Source: Siphonodentalium dalli (taxonomy: Eukaryota > Mollusca > Scaphopoda > Gadilida > Siphonodentaliidae). From it: a DNA stretch of 64,000 nucleotides. The notes under the pieces are model-generated. The model had not been told where the DNA came from and searched no databases. It saw only the letters and a list, made by a program, of their open reading frames with translations. Position numbers and translations under genes: made by a program. Of this stretch, positions 33,655 through 45,829 are shown one piece after another (positions within the stretch are counted from its first letter, which is position 1; every line of letters begins with the position of its first letter). Location of the stretch: the NCBI GenBank assembly GCA_032622095.1, contig CP136066.1, positions 65,256,609 to 65,320,608 on the forward strand, written 5' to 3'.

Positions 33655-33945
33655 CGAATATTAAACGACTTGGTCTCTATAACACAGACACAATTCGCTT
33701 TATATATAGATTACAAATATAATTCCAGATTGTCACTACATGTATTCATCGGAAACATCGCATGGGACAAGGGTCATTTTCTAATCGAGAATCGGTAATA
33801 TATATAAATGACCAACCCAAACAATAAATTGGCTTGGCCTATATAATGCAGACACAATTCGCTTTAGATTACAAAGAGAAGGAATTCCACGTGAAGTCAG
33901 TGTTCATCGGTAGCGTCACATGGGGTTTGACTTGTGTCGCAATTA
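33655..33945. repeat. Direct repeat, about 175 bp x 2
   Basis: TTGGTCTCTATAACACAGAC, ACAATTCGCTTTA...GATTACAAA and TTCATCGG...CACATGGG recur at 33668-33780 and 33830-33945. A third weak echo (GAATCCGGATGAAGTCAGTG type) lies near 34082. Confidence 0.65.
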
Positions 33946-34387
33946 TAGGGTAATTAGACCCCATATATCGATCACCCTGCGCTCACGCTGGGGTATCAGG
34001 ACTAAAATCATGGCCTGTCCCAAAGAAATCCGATATTTCAAGCTGAGAAGTCCAAAGAACTATTTCTTCGAAAGGAAAATGATTCCGGATGAAGTCAGTG
34101 TATCATTAATGCGATATATGCTGCCACACAAAATATCAGGTTTGCGGTAAAGGTCGATCGATGGTATGACCGTATATGGAACATATTTCCTGACGCGTTT
34201 TATCAAAGATATTTCAGGGCTTGACAGACACTGCAGTTGATGCAGTGTACATGAATCTATATGGTACCATATAATTACTTGCTATTTTTTTTATATTTCC
34301 ATCCATTATATCATGTTTCGTTCCAAACAGGGTTGTTGATATATAGAATGATTCCACCCGAAGTGTTTCCATATATACACGCACCTA

Positions 34388-34390
<3 letters not shown>

Positions 34391-34454
<64 letters not shown>
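34391..34454. repeat. (TA)32 microsatellite
   Basis: 64 bp of pure TA. The Tyr/Ile frames on both strands are artefacts. Confidence 0.97.
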
Positions 34455-34455
<1 letters not shown>

Positions 34456-34844
34456 GTCTTTTGAAGTCTACACAACTGTTGGGAAGTTTTAAAAACGCTC
34501 CTATATGGACCGAAAGTTCCCAAACTAGCTGTCTCATGAGTATGAAGGTTGACCTATATATATATCGGGGAAATATTTTAAATAAACAGACAAACATAAT
34601 AGCAACCACCCAGGTGGGTGTTTATACCTAAGGCGTGTGTGAATGATGACGTCATATAATTTTTCTATATATATTTATATACGATGGAACGATTTTCAGG
34701 AAAGAGTGTATGCTATTTAGCGAAATTGACACGTGACTTCCGATTAGCAACTGTTTAAAATTGCGGAATCGGAACTGGAACAACGAGATGAAATGCCGCG
34801 GCTCATGACGTCATTTACGTCATGTTGGCTTCGTAGGTGCAACA
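34455..34844. promoter_or_regulatory. CRE-like palindromes upstream of the 37-bp array
   Basis: TGACGTCA at 34647-34654 and a cluster CATGACGTCATTTACGTCAT at 34804-34823. These match the CREB/ATF consensus, but no gene or promoter is visible nearby, so function is unsupported. Confidence 0.25.
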
Positions 34845-37169
34845 TTAACCCTTTCACGATGGGAGTCGCGCTAGTGCAGCATTACTGTTTTTATTACGGG
34901 AGCTCTGCTGGGCAGCATTAACCCTTTCATGACGGGGAGCTGTGCTGGAGCAGCATTAACCCTTCCATGACGGTAGTTGAGTTGGTGCAGGATTAGTTAT
35001 TTCATGAAGGGAGCTGCGTTGGTGCGGCATTAAATATTTGATGATGGGAGCTGCGTTGGTGCAGCATTAACTCTTTCATGACGGGAGCTGCGCTGGAGCA
35101 GCATTAATTATTTCATGAAGGGAGCTGCGTTGGTGCAGCATTAAATATTTGATGATGGGAGCTGCGTTGGTGCAGCATTAACTCTTTCATGACGGGAGCT
35201 GCGCTGGTGCAGCATTAATTATTTCATAAAGGGAGCTGCGTTGGTGCAGCATTAATTATTTGATGATGGGAGCCCGCGTTGGTGCAGCATTAACTATTTC
35301 ATGGCGGGAGCTGCGCTGGTGCAGCATTAATTATTTCATGACGGGAGCTGTGTTGGTGCAGCATTAACACATTCATGACGGGAGCTGCGTTGGTGCAGCA
35401 TTAACTCTTTCATGACGGGAGCTGCGTGGTGCAGCATTAATTATTTGATGATGGGAGCTGCGTTGATGCCGCATTAACTCTTTAAAGGGGTACTGTACGC
35501 CATTTTCATTAAATTTCCGGTGACAACAACGATCTAATATCGATAATATATAGAAACATAAGTAATCTGAGTCGAAGATGTATTCTGTAAACGCTCAGGT
35601 TAATAGGCTATCTTAAAATTTAATAATTTAAAAGTTAATAATTTGATATAAATTGAATTTATGACTGGAGCCATAAAATGGCGTCAATTAAATTACGAAT
35701 TACCGTAATCAAAAACAGTAATTGAGGGATACTGGATTTTTAAACCGATCGCACACACGATCGCTTAAAATATTATGATGATACGGGGAGAACACTCAAG
35801 CCACTCACTGACTAGTGACGATACAATAACTTAAATGATTATATGGGACTAGTATGCATATAATATAACTTTTATTTGATTCATTTGGTTGAAAACTTTA
35901 CAAAAATTACTCGACAACGACAATTTGTATTTTTGCATTCCGGTAAATTTGTCATCCGTAACATGACTTCGTACTCAACAGACTTTGAAATAATAGAAAA
36001 ATTGTTACCTTATTCTCCGACTCGGAGACTATAGAAACCAACAACAACATTTGGCGTACAGTACCCCTTTAATGACGGGAGCTGCGTTGGTGCAGCATTA
36101 ATTATTTGATGATGGGAGCTACGTTGGTGCAGCATTAACTCTCTCATGACGGGAGCTGCGCTGGTGCAGCATTAATTATTTGATGACGGGAGCTGCGTTG
36201 GTGCAGCATTAACTCTACCATGACGGGAGCTGAGCTGGTGCAGCATTAATTATTTCATGACGTGAGCTGCGTTGGTGCATCATTAATTATTTCATGACGG
36301 GAGCTGCGTTGGTGCAGCATTAACTCTTTCATGACGGGAGCTGCGCTGGTGCAGTATTAATACATTTCATGACGGGAGCTGCGTTGGTGCAGCGTTAATT
36401 ATTTGATAATGGGAGCTGCGTTGGTGCAGCATTAACTATTTCATGACGGGAGCTTCGTTAGTGCAGCATTAATTATTTGATTATGGGAGCTGGTGCAGCA
36501 TTACTCTACCATGACCGGAGCTGCGTTGGTGCAGCATTAATTATTTGATGATGGGAGCTGCGCTGGTGCAGCATTAATTATTTCATGACGGGAGTTGCGT
36601 TGGTGCAGCATTAGTTATTTGATGAAGGGAGCTGCGTTGGTGCAGCATTAACCCTTTCATGACGGGAGCTGTGTTGGTGCATCGTTAACCCTTTGGTGAC
36701 GGGAGCTGTGCTGGTGCAGCATTAATTAATTCTTTCATGACGGGAGCTGCGTTGGGGCAGCATTAATTATTTCATGACGGGAGCTGTGCTGGTGCAGCAT
36801 TAACCTTTTTTATGACGGGAGCTGTGTTGGTGCAGTATTAACCCTTTCATGACGGGAGCTGTGCTGGTGCAGCATTAATTATTTAATGACGGGAGCTGCG
36901 TTGGTGCAGCATTAACTCATTCATGACGGGAGTTGCGCTGGTGCAGCATTAATTATTTCATGACGGGAGCTGCGTTGGTGCAGCATTCACTATTTTATGA
37001 TGGGATCTGTGCTGGTGCAGCATTAACCCTTTCATGACGGGTAGCTGTGCTGGTCCAGCATTAACCCTTCCATGGTGGGAGCTGCATTGGTGCAGCATTA
37101 ACAATTTCATGACGGCAGCTGTGCTGGTGCAGCATTAATTATTTTATGACGGGACCTGCGTTGGTGATG
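34845..37169 (+). repeat. 37-bp satellite made of MITE family B ends, about 47 copies
   Basis: The unit is TTAA CTCTTTCATGACGGGAGC TGCGCTGGTGCAGCA, repeated head to tail with variants TTATTTGATGATGGGAGC and TTATTTCATGACGGG. It is the terminal segment of MITE family B (compare 48230-48270), running from the TTAA target site to an internal CATTAA, so nearly every unit junction reads TTAA. The period was checked by coordinates (ATGATGGGAG at 35041, ATGACGGGAG at 35078). Interrupted by the element at 35482-36072. Confidence 0.96.
35482..36072. mobile_element. TTAA element nested in the 37-bp satellite
   Basis: TTAA at 35482-35485 and 36069-36072. Terminal inverted repeats are AGGGGTACTGTACGCCA and TGGCGTACAGTACCCCT. 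583 bp, AT-rich, no coding capacity. Removing it together with one TTAA restores a satellite unit reading ACTCTTTAATGACGGGAG, like undisturbed units nearby. Piggybac-type target use is inferred. Confidence 0.9.
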
Positions 37170-38099
37170 AAAAGCAAATTCGGGATACAGCATGTGTGGT
37201 TGCTCCACTACGTGTCACGTATGATTCATATTATACAGTAACTAATGGTTCGAAACCAACTTTACAGTCTCAAATTCCCAAGGACGGTTACTATTTTTTG
37301 GCATGAATTTCTATAACTGTAGCGAATTATATGTCAGTTATACACGATGCATCTGTCCACCTTTATCATATTTAATTACGCGTATATATATAGTACTATT
37401 TTTCGCGCATCCATTGACGAATTTAAAACTGAGAGAATAATACGACTCAAAGAGTTTTGCGAACAAACTGGGAATATATATAGGGTTTGTGTAATAAACG
37501 GTATAATGTAAACTTCGAAGTGACATTTCCGAAGTCAGAAGCCTATCATTGTCACTGTACTGTGTTCAATTTCATGCCCATAACTATTGGCAAACTAATA
37601 GTTTTTAACCAAATGTGTACCAACTTGTGTAAGTATATCAATCTTCACAACTAAATAACTATATAAATTAAACTTTTTTTGCGCTGTACAATTAATGGTC
37701 TTTAAATATACCTCAGATCAATTAAGAACCGTAACTGAATGCTATATCGGATACATGAATCTTAAGCAAATAATTTGGTCAGTTTCGAATTCGCGCATCA
37801 GCGTGAGCGATTTCAAAGTGCGCGAATTTTAAACTGAGCGAAAAATAATAATGAGCAAATTTAAATACCAGTAAGGTACCGAGTTCAGGACTAAAATCAT
37901 AACAGCAGAATGTCATGACGTTGTATGCTCGTGATATTATTTTAAACCTCATCATCATTTCGTCCGAGATCAAATGAATGTCCGTGACATATAATCTATA
38001 CGGCTTGTTAACCATGCGCCGTGTTGTGTCAGTAGAGTGAGAGGTATTGCATGTCTCTCATTAATTATGAAACTATATCGTAGTCAGACACCCCACACG
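37170..38099. other. No recognisable feature
   Basis: Short minus-strand frames only. Patches such as GAATTCGCGCATCAGCGTGAG give a slightly different composition at 37785-37840. Confidence 0.45.
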
Positions 38100-38200
38100 T
38101 GACCTCCTCCTCGTGGCATCAGGTGCGGATGATCCGTACATGCATGCAGCAGGCACGAAGCTGGTTCGATTCCCTATAAGCGCGAATTGGTGTTCACCGC
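38100..38200 (+). repeat. tRNA-derived SINE-like head
   Basis: CTGGTTCGATTCCC (38160-38173) contains a perfect Pol III B box (GGTTCGATTCC), preceded at about 45-50 bp by TGGCATCAGGTG, which resembles an A box. A tight inverted repeat, GTGCGGATGATCCGTAC, lies between. The T arm does not pair, so it is not a functional tRNA gene. SINE status needs other copies. Confidence 0.4.
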
Positions 38201-39282
38201 ATGCAACAAAGAAACAACATCTAAACAGATAACTCCTGTAAGAAACTACACATTATATCTCAAAAGTTATAACCATGTAATTACTCTTATCATCTTAATC
38301 ACATGTGTGTTATTATACTGTATCATAAGTTGCCAAAACGTGTGCCTCAATCCCTTTTGTACATTATGCAAATAAAATATGTTTCAAGTCAAGTTAATTA
38401 GCCACCTGTGCAATTATTCTTAAGTCGTGCAATATATGTAAAATATATGTCGTGGAATGAGATATGAAGCTACAACTCACACAAAAAAAAAACACACAGA
38501 CAGAAACAATAAATAAACACACAGATCAACATCAGACATATAATTCGAACATTGTAACATAGTTATTCGACGTTTAAGTACTTTGCTAAGGACACCAAAC
38601 CATGTCCGAAGATTGTCATAACTTCCACCAGATATAAACCAATCTAAATTCACTATAGAACAGACACGACGTGTCCTGGGAGCGTCTCGTACAGCCTCTC
38701 CGATGGCGGAGTGTATTAATACATGAATAGAAATCCATAAAATTGTATCGCTTGTCGTATAACCCACGTCTTCAAGTACTTTGGTAACGCCGCGTGCAAA
38801 AATCAAATCCGGATTCACGGATTATACCGAAATTGAGTTATCGCCCTTGTTGTAGGTCGTTTATGTCGAGATAAATAGTTCCGCTTGTCACGTGGGGGAA
38901 GCAATCATCCCATTGTGGAGAAAAGAGCCAATAGAACTATTTGGTGTCAATCGAAGAATGAATTTGTCTTTCTAATTTGTCCGGAGTGGTTAGCAGTAAT
39001 TGGCGGAATGGGATCCGAATCAATCTCTTGGCGTGTACTCAAACTCGGGTCAAGAGAGTCTCCATCTGCCGATGGGAGCGAGAATTAGACTCGTGAAAGG
39101 CTTTACATGTAATGAATTCTGCTCGGTATTCAATTTCTCAATAGCTTGCAATGATGGATTGGTATGAATATGAAAATAAGCACCAGAACCAAAACATTCT
39201 CGATCATGTGCGTCTTAATCGGGAATGATTCAATACGCAGAACACAGAGAGGGGCTCGGATAAGATAGGATATATACACTCT
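38201..39282. other. No recognised gene
   Basis: A 113-aa minus-strand frame (38477-38818) is the longest here; I recognise no motif and it begins over an A-rich tract. No repeat found. Confidence 0.4.
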
Positions 39283-39640
39283 TAAAACAATAGGTACTCT
39301 AGAGTACCTACGTAGGTACTATGCTTTTTCCCAGGGGGAGTACCAAATTTTTGGTACTCTAGAGTACCACATTTTTGGTACTCTAGAGTACCTACTAAAT
39401 ATTTAGGTTCTATCCGGGCATTATGCATATAATACCCACCCCGCCTTATGTCACCGAAGCCATGACGCACACGATATGAAGTGCCAAAAAATACACGCTT
39501 TCTTGACAGGCCCATTATATTATCTGAAGTACCAAATACCAAGACAGGTACTCTGAAGTATTTAGGTACTATGCATAGTACCTAACAATTTGGTACTTCA
39601 GAGAACCAAACATATAGGTACTAAGCGGAGAACCTGCCCA
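39283..39640. repeat. Cluster of GGTACT palindromes
   Basis: Perfect palindromes AGGTACTCTAGAGTACCT (39292-39309), GGTACTCTAGAGTACC (about 39353 and 39377) and a 22-bp one centred on ATGCAT (39563-39584), with many isolated GGTACT/AGTACC words in between. This looks like a foldback element built from one motif. No target duplication identified. Confidence 0.65.
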
Positions 39641-39899
39641 GATACCAAGCACTCGAAATTACGAAACATGGCCGACGGCAAATTTAACAATGTGGCATGT
39701 TAGATTCCAAATAATGCTACGGAGTTTAAACATCGAATTAAGTACAAAACCACATGGTCTCCCTTGCATAGTGCTAAATGAAATAATCCGAAATATACAT
39801 GTATTACTTCTATTAGTATAGAACCTTGATCGTGATTTTGTACTTAATTCAAGGTTTAATATCTCGATTTCAGGATGTCCATGAACTGTTCCCTGCATG

Positions 39900-41600
39900 T
39901 GGAGTAAAATTGGTCTGAATGTCTAAAATAATTTCTTAATTTGTGTGCAATAATATTAAAGTAAACATTATAAATCAAACATCTTAAACAGGTCTGGATG
40001 AAACACCAATCGATCTAGAATAGCCCGATAAATAAAAAACTACCTTGCAATAAATCGCAAACCTTTGCGAATTGCAAACTACTTTGCAATAAATATATGC
40101 GATTTAGTGTAAAGGTTTTCGATTGATCACAAAGGTTTGTGATTAATCGCAAAGGTTTGTGATTTGTCGCAGATATATTTTTATGCATTGGCACTAATGG
40201 GCTTGAACTGTACACATATAAATATAAATCAGACATCTTCAACAGGTCTGGGTAAACCACCAATCGATCTATAATAGCACGGTTGGGCTAAAATAGACCG
40301 ATCGGTTTCTCACAGCCAGCATGCATGTGGGATAAGGGGAGCAAACCTTTGCGATATATAAATCACAAAACAACTTTGCGAAAAATCACAAACACCTTTG
40401 TGATAACTCGCAATCCTTTACGATAAATCTCAAACGTCTTTACGATAACTCTCAGACTGCGTACTGGGTGATTATATTTTGCGATTTATCGCAAAGATGT
40501 TTGAGATGTGTCGCAAATGTTTTTTGGCGCAAATGGGCTTCTGTAAACATTATAAATCAGACATTTCCCTGACATGTTGCCTGCACGTGGAGTAAAATTT
40601 GTCTGAAATAATCGTCCAAATTTTTTAATTTGTGTGTAAACATTATAAATCAGACATCTTAAACAGGTCTGAGTGAACAACCTAACAATCTATAATTTCC
40701 CGGTCGGGCTAAAATAGACCGATCAGTCATTCACAGCCAGATGCATGTGTGATGAGGGGAGCAAACCTTTCTGATAAATCGCAAAACTTTGCGAAAAATT
40801 AAAAACACCTTTGCGATAACACGCAAACCTTTACGATAAATCTCAAACATCTTTACGATAACTCTCAGACTACGTACTGGTGATTATATTTTGCGATTTA
40901 TCGCAAAGATGTTTGAGATTTGTTGCAAAGGTTTTTTTGCGCTAATGGGCTTCTGTAAACATTATAAATCAGACATCTTAAATAGGTCTGGGTCAGGATT
41001 TCCCTGACCTGTTGCCTGCACGTGGAGTAAAATTTGTTTGATTGTCTGAAATAATCGTCCAAATTTCTTAATTTGTGTGTAATTAAAGTAAACATTATAA
41101 ATCAGACATCTTAAACAGGTCTGGGTGAACAACCTATCAATCTATAATTGCCCGGTCGGGCTAAAATAGACCGAACAGTCATTCACATGCAGCCAGTATG
41201 CATGTGTGATGAGGGGAGAAATCTTTGCGACAATTCTCAAAAAAGACTTTGCGAAAAATCACAAACACCTTTGCGATAACTCGCAAACCTTTGCGATAAA
41301 TCTCAAGCATCTTTACGATAACTCTAAGACTACTTGGTGATTAACTATACTTTACAATTTATCGCAAACATGTTTATGTTGAGATTTATCACAAAGGTTT
41401 GTGGTTTATTGTAGATATATTATTATGCGTTGGCACTAATGGGCTTTAACCGTATAAACACAATAAATCAGATATCTTAAACAGGTCTGGATGAACCACA
41501 AATCGATCTACATGTATAATAGCATGGTCGGGCTAAAATAGACTCATCGGTCTTGCACAGCCAACATGCATGTGGGACACGGGTAGCAAATCAATACTTA
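39900..41600. repeat. Long-unit tandem repeat (about 360-455 bp) with a GCGAT ladder
   Basis: AAATCAGACATCTTAAACAG and GTCTGGGTGAACAACC recur near 39970, 40220, 40645, 41100 and 41463. GGGCTAAAATAGACCGATC recurs near 40287, 40707, 41160 and 41533. Each unit carries a ladder of GCGATAAnTCnCAAA words, including the dyad TTTGCGATTTATCGCAAA. A related block lies inverted at 41770-41822 (ATTTTAGCCCGATCAGGC..., GGTTCATTCAGACC), so the whole may be one element with inverted ends. Minus-strand frames here mirror the unit and are not genes. Confidence 0.8.
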
Positions 41601-41844
41601 ACACAAAATTAATTCTGATCTGTTTTGCAGGATACCATTTAATTATTTATGAGAATATTCAAAATAAACATACATGTACACAGATATTCAAACAAACAGA
41701 TTCAAATTGTCGAGAAATTTAGAGTTCCCACTCTTACAACAGTGAGCACTGTACCAGGAAGACAGATCGTTATATTTTAGCCCGATCAGGCTATTATAGT
41801 TAATCTGTGGTTCATTCAGACCTTTCTTATACCCATAATAAATA

Positions 41845-41944
41845 TCGTGTAAATAGTATGTAATTGTCGTAGTTCCTATGCTGCATTATGTGAACATAGC
41901 CAAATTATGTTCCAGAACCTGTTGTACAGTATGTAAATAGCATG
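41845..41944 (+). repeat. Family F fragment
   Basis: GTGTAAATAGTATGTAATTG and TCGTAGTTCCTATGCTGC match 8272-8320. The segment ends at GTATGTAAATAGCATG. Confidence 0.5.
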
Positions 41945-42134
41945 CGATAAGCAAAATACTCAACAATGGGGAGAGCATTAACTTTGGTTAATTAAAACTG
42001 ACACCATGTTGTTTGCAAAATACCATTATAGCGCTCACTAGTCTTCGCCACAATATTTTGGTGTTGAATGGGTCACCGGAATTATTAACAATCTCCCAAA
42101 AAAATTGCCACGGTGTTGAGTGTTTTGCTTATCG
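41945..42134. mobile_element. Short element with CGATAAGCAAAA inverted ends
   Basis: CGATAAGCAAAATACTCAAC on the left and TGTTGAGTGTTTTGCTTATC then G on the right are inverted repeats with one indel, enclosing about 150 bp. No clear target duplication. Confidence 0.7.
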
Positions 42135-45100
42135 TAAACTTCCAATGTGCTGTATCGGTATATGAACAAATGCTAAGAGAGTTTAATATATTTAATATAT
42201 GATCAAGTTTGGTACAGCCATAATGAATAAATTATTCTCCATTCGCATCTATGCGTCAATGAGTCAATGTCTTTGCCTGATCAACAGAGCCATATAATGT
42301 AGAATGTCGCGAATATGGTTTCCAGTTATGGAAGAGGTTATTTCCTAGCAAAGCGGAAATAGCCGAATCGTTCAGAATGATAGCCACACATGTTTTGATA
42401 AGAACATGAGGCATCTGGAAATTGGAATGCTCTACATGTACATGTACAAGTATGTATACATATATGCTCTAATTGACCCCCCCCCTTAATGACCTTGACC
42501 ACCTATTTTACCGTGTTACTCTACCGCGTCGATGTTATTAACCATGATCAACCCTACCATGACTGACCTTCGTACCGTTTTAAAGTCAGCGTTATAACCA
42601 CCACAGAGTGTATATTTCTGGCATGTCTTGACGCTGCATCGATGATGCAGTTGTGAATGTCTGTCAGTGACCCAACTTCGAATGTTGATTAAACCATAAA
42701 CAAATTATTAATTGATACATATGTATATTGTTTTGTGTACACTTAACATGGTGCATGGCGCTCACATAAAGCTGGACTTGGTGTAAGGTGGCCATGTGAA
42801 AAATTAATACAGTGGTCGCAAAATATTATTACTAATACCGTAGTATGATTACCCGCGGTTGCAACATTTCAACCACTTGACCATGTTTGAACGGCGGTAT
42901 GGTATAACCGGTGTCATTAACGCTCTACAACCTTGTTAAAGGGGACGATTAATTAGAGCATAGCTGTAGTACGTTACCGGTACAGTGAACAAAGTCAACT
43001 TCTATAATAAAAGCTTGTGACGGATTCAGTGATAATGTGTGTCCCAGAATTGTATCCGTGTCTCCGAGATTACCCGTCATTCCATACATATATCACCTCA
43101 ATATCACAGCATCAAGTCGTTTAGATCAACAGAATACCAGATTCCCATTATCTCATAACTGGGCGATATGTTATGCAGTATAAGAAAAATATCAATCGTG
43201 GTAATACCATTTGACTGTACAACTGCGGCCATTAACAGCCTATAACCAGTTCATGCATCACTTTCACAACGCTATAAATCAGTTCGTCGCAGACTCCGTA
43301 GAAACATTCAAAACAATCTTCAGCAGACTCCGAAACTGGTAGACATGGCCACACATATGTTTCGTTGAAATATGATGTATCACGAGACGAGTGACTGATC
43401 TGTGTCCACACGTCAGTTCGCGATAATTAATTCCGAAGAAGACAATATCGGCACACCAATTCTGACTAAACTTTCTCAGTTTCTACGTTGTTGTTGTTGT
43501 TGATATTATAATGTACTAATCACTAGTGGTTGACATCATAGCTTTGGGGAATTATTCTCGTGTCAGTACCAAGTGTAACACCAAAAACCAGCATTGGCTT
43601 GGACAGAGCTCTGTTGGAATATTGTGAACAGTCACAGTCACAGTCGAATTAACAAGTAAACAACTCGAAAATATCAACATCGACCGGTTTTTGAAGTTTA
43701 ACAGCTTCTCCGATTCACATCAAGACCCAAATCAAACAGTGTTGACATTATTCCAGAACATCTACAGCACAAGAAGTAACATATTTGATCCAATTTCGCC
43801 AAATTTAGCCAAAATAAATAATTTTTTCATTGTTTTCTTCCGACGTTGTTATAGCAACTGGGTATCGGCAAATGTACTGATTTTTAGGCCACACTAAACT
43901 TAGAAAGTGTACCTGTAAGTCGAGGCCGAATTCGCCTTTAAATAAAAAATGCAAGCGGGTGTTTTGTCGTGTTCCTCCGTTGTTATAAGGTACTTTTAAA
44001 CGATAGATCTATGACAGCGAGTCGATGAGCGGCCATTTTTTCACTTTAATTTGATCATTTGCACACGGCACTCGATATCGACACACGTGAAGGTCTCACC
44101 CAATCAGCTTGGAGCCACCGATTGGTATACTCTGTGGAGTACCAACTCACCTGGGTTCAAAAGCGTTAAACAGGGACTAAAGGCATGTAGGATCAAACGG
44201 TTTGGTACTATCACGGCTTTTTGTTCTATGGAGTACCTAAATCAATTGCTTTATTTGAGAGTGTATAAGGATAGGATGATTTTATTTACAATACACACAC
44301 ATGGAAAGTACAATTATAAATACATATAATAGACTGTGCATGTATATTGTTAGGGGTGATATAGTCATGACTGACTGTCTATCACTCACCACTACGCGGT
44401 GGCCACATAGGCAACACCGCACACATATATATATGACATTCCAATTACCTTTGTCCTCACTGACCGCTGAACCGCGTGATTGGAATTCGTTAGAATGAGC
44501 GTTTTTTAACATATTTTCATTTTCGGAAATGGGGGGGGGGGGGTCTAAAACCATTGCGATATGATTATTTACTTTGTTTCAATAAAGCATTTTATGATGT
44601 TTGGCAAATGCAACAATTGAAGACACTGATATTATTTGCAGATAACATATAGGTAAACTGACATCTGTATACATTTTACACTTGCTGCGCGAAGTATATT
44701 ATACGATAACCACAAACACGACGACTCTGCGCTTATATTGTAACAAGCATGCTTTCAGACTATAATGGGACACTAAAATGTTCCAGTTCTGGCCTATATA
44801 TTCAGTACACTTAACACTATTATTTGAAATTAAAAATAAAACGTGACTAAAACACATTTTACATTAAATATCGGTTAGTCAATTAATCTATCAACACATG
44901 TTATGTTCTGAAATTTCCAACTGCATACAATTGCTTTGCCGTGAAGTTTCGAACTGTTGACTAACTTTAAAGATGGTCTGTCTCTTTGTAAACATGTGCT
45001 ATACTTACCCGAGAATACGCTATTAGATATGAATCGAAGACCCATGTCCGGAAATGCTTCTATCGATTAATATTGATTATATTTCGAATACTTTCTGGTC

Positions 45101-45514
45101 TAAAACGTGTGGTTGTTTAGCTAACGAACAATAGTGGTCACTGCTAACAAAGACCAGAATAATTTAATGTGTAATTTTGTCACACAAAAAAACCCGTTAA
45201 TTAGACTGATTATCGCTTAAAACTATGGAATAAAACAATGCACACAATCAATCTGGGACATTTGACGTTAGGAGCGTAGCTATGGGAACACCGAACTATC
45301 TCTATCGCTATATGGTATTACTTCAATGGTCTGTTCTAAAAATAGAACAACAAAGTGTCTCATTTAATCATCACAATAAAATATTCTAAATAAAAATAAT
45401 ATTAATTGATAGAACCATTTCCGGACAGGGGTCTTCAATTCATATTTATTATTTTATACCCACGAATATATACCATTTCAAAATTGTGATATGAAGAGAT
45501 AATCCATCTTTAAC
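42135..45514. other. Long stretch without a recognised gene
   Basis: Nothing supported over 3.4 kb apart from a (GTT)5 run at 43487-43501, a G13 run at 44531-44543 and weak GGAGTACC/GGTACT words at 44145-44240 resembling 39283-39640. Open frames up to 92 aa carry no recognised motif. Confidence 0.45.
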
Positions 45515-45526
45515 GGTAGTGTGGTA

Positions 45527-45773
45527 CAACCTACTTCATCTCGCCCCAGACAGCAACCTACTTCATCTCGCCCCAGACAGCAACCTACTTCATCTCGCCA
45601 CAGACAGCGACCTACTTCATCTCGCCCCAGACAGCGACCTACTTCATCTCGCCCCAGACATCAACCTACTTCATCTCGCCACAGACAGCGACCTACTTCA
45701 TCTCGCCCCAGACAGCAACCTACTTCATCTCGCCCCAGACAGCGACCTACTTCATCTCGCCCCAGACAGCGAC
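45527..45773. repeat. 27-bp minisatellite, about 9 copies
   Basis: The unit reads CAACCTACTTCATCTCGCCC then CAGACAG, with CAACC/CGACC and CCCCAG/CCACAG variants. 27 bp is nine codons, so two plus frames stay open (Leu-Leu-His repeats and Thr-Ser-Ser-Arg-Pro repeats). No coding support beyond this. Confidence 0.93.
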
Positions 45774-45829
45774 AACGCCGCATCTTTTGCGTTTTATAAA
45801 GGGTGGAGTTGCCAGCATGCAGGCATCAT

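Noticed and set aside
34261-34609. Tyr/Ile-rich frames
   Set aside because: Translation of a TA microsatellite.
38100-38200. Intact tRNA gene
   Set aside because: B box is good but the T arm and acceptor stems do not pair.
38477-38818. 113-aa minus-strand open frame as a gene
   Set aside because: C-terminus reads a poly-A tract and nothing in it is recognisable.
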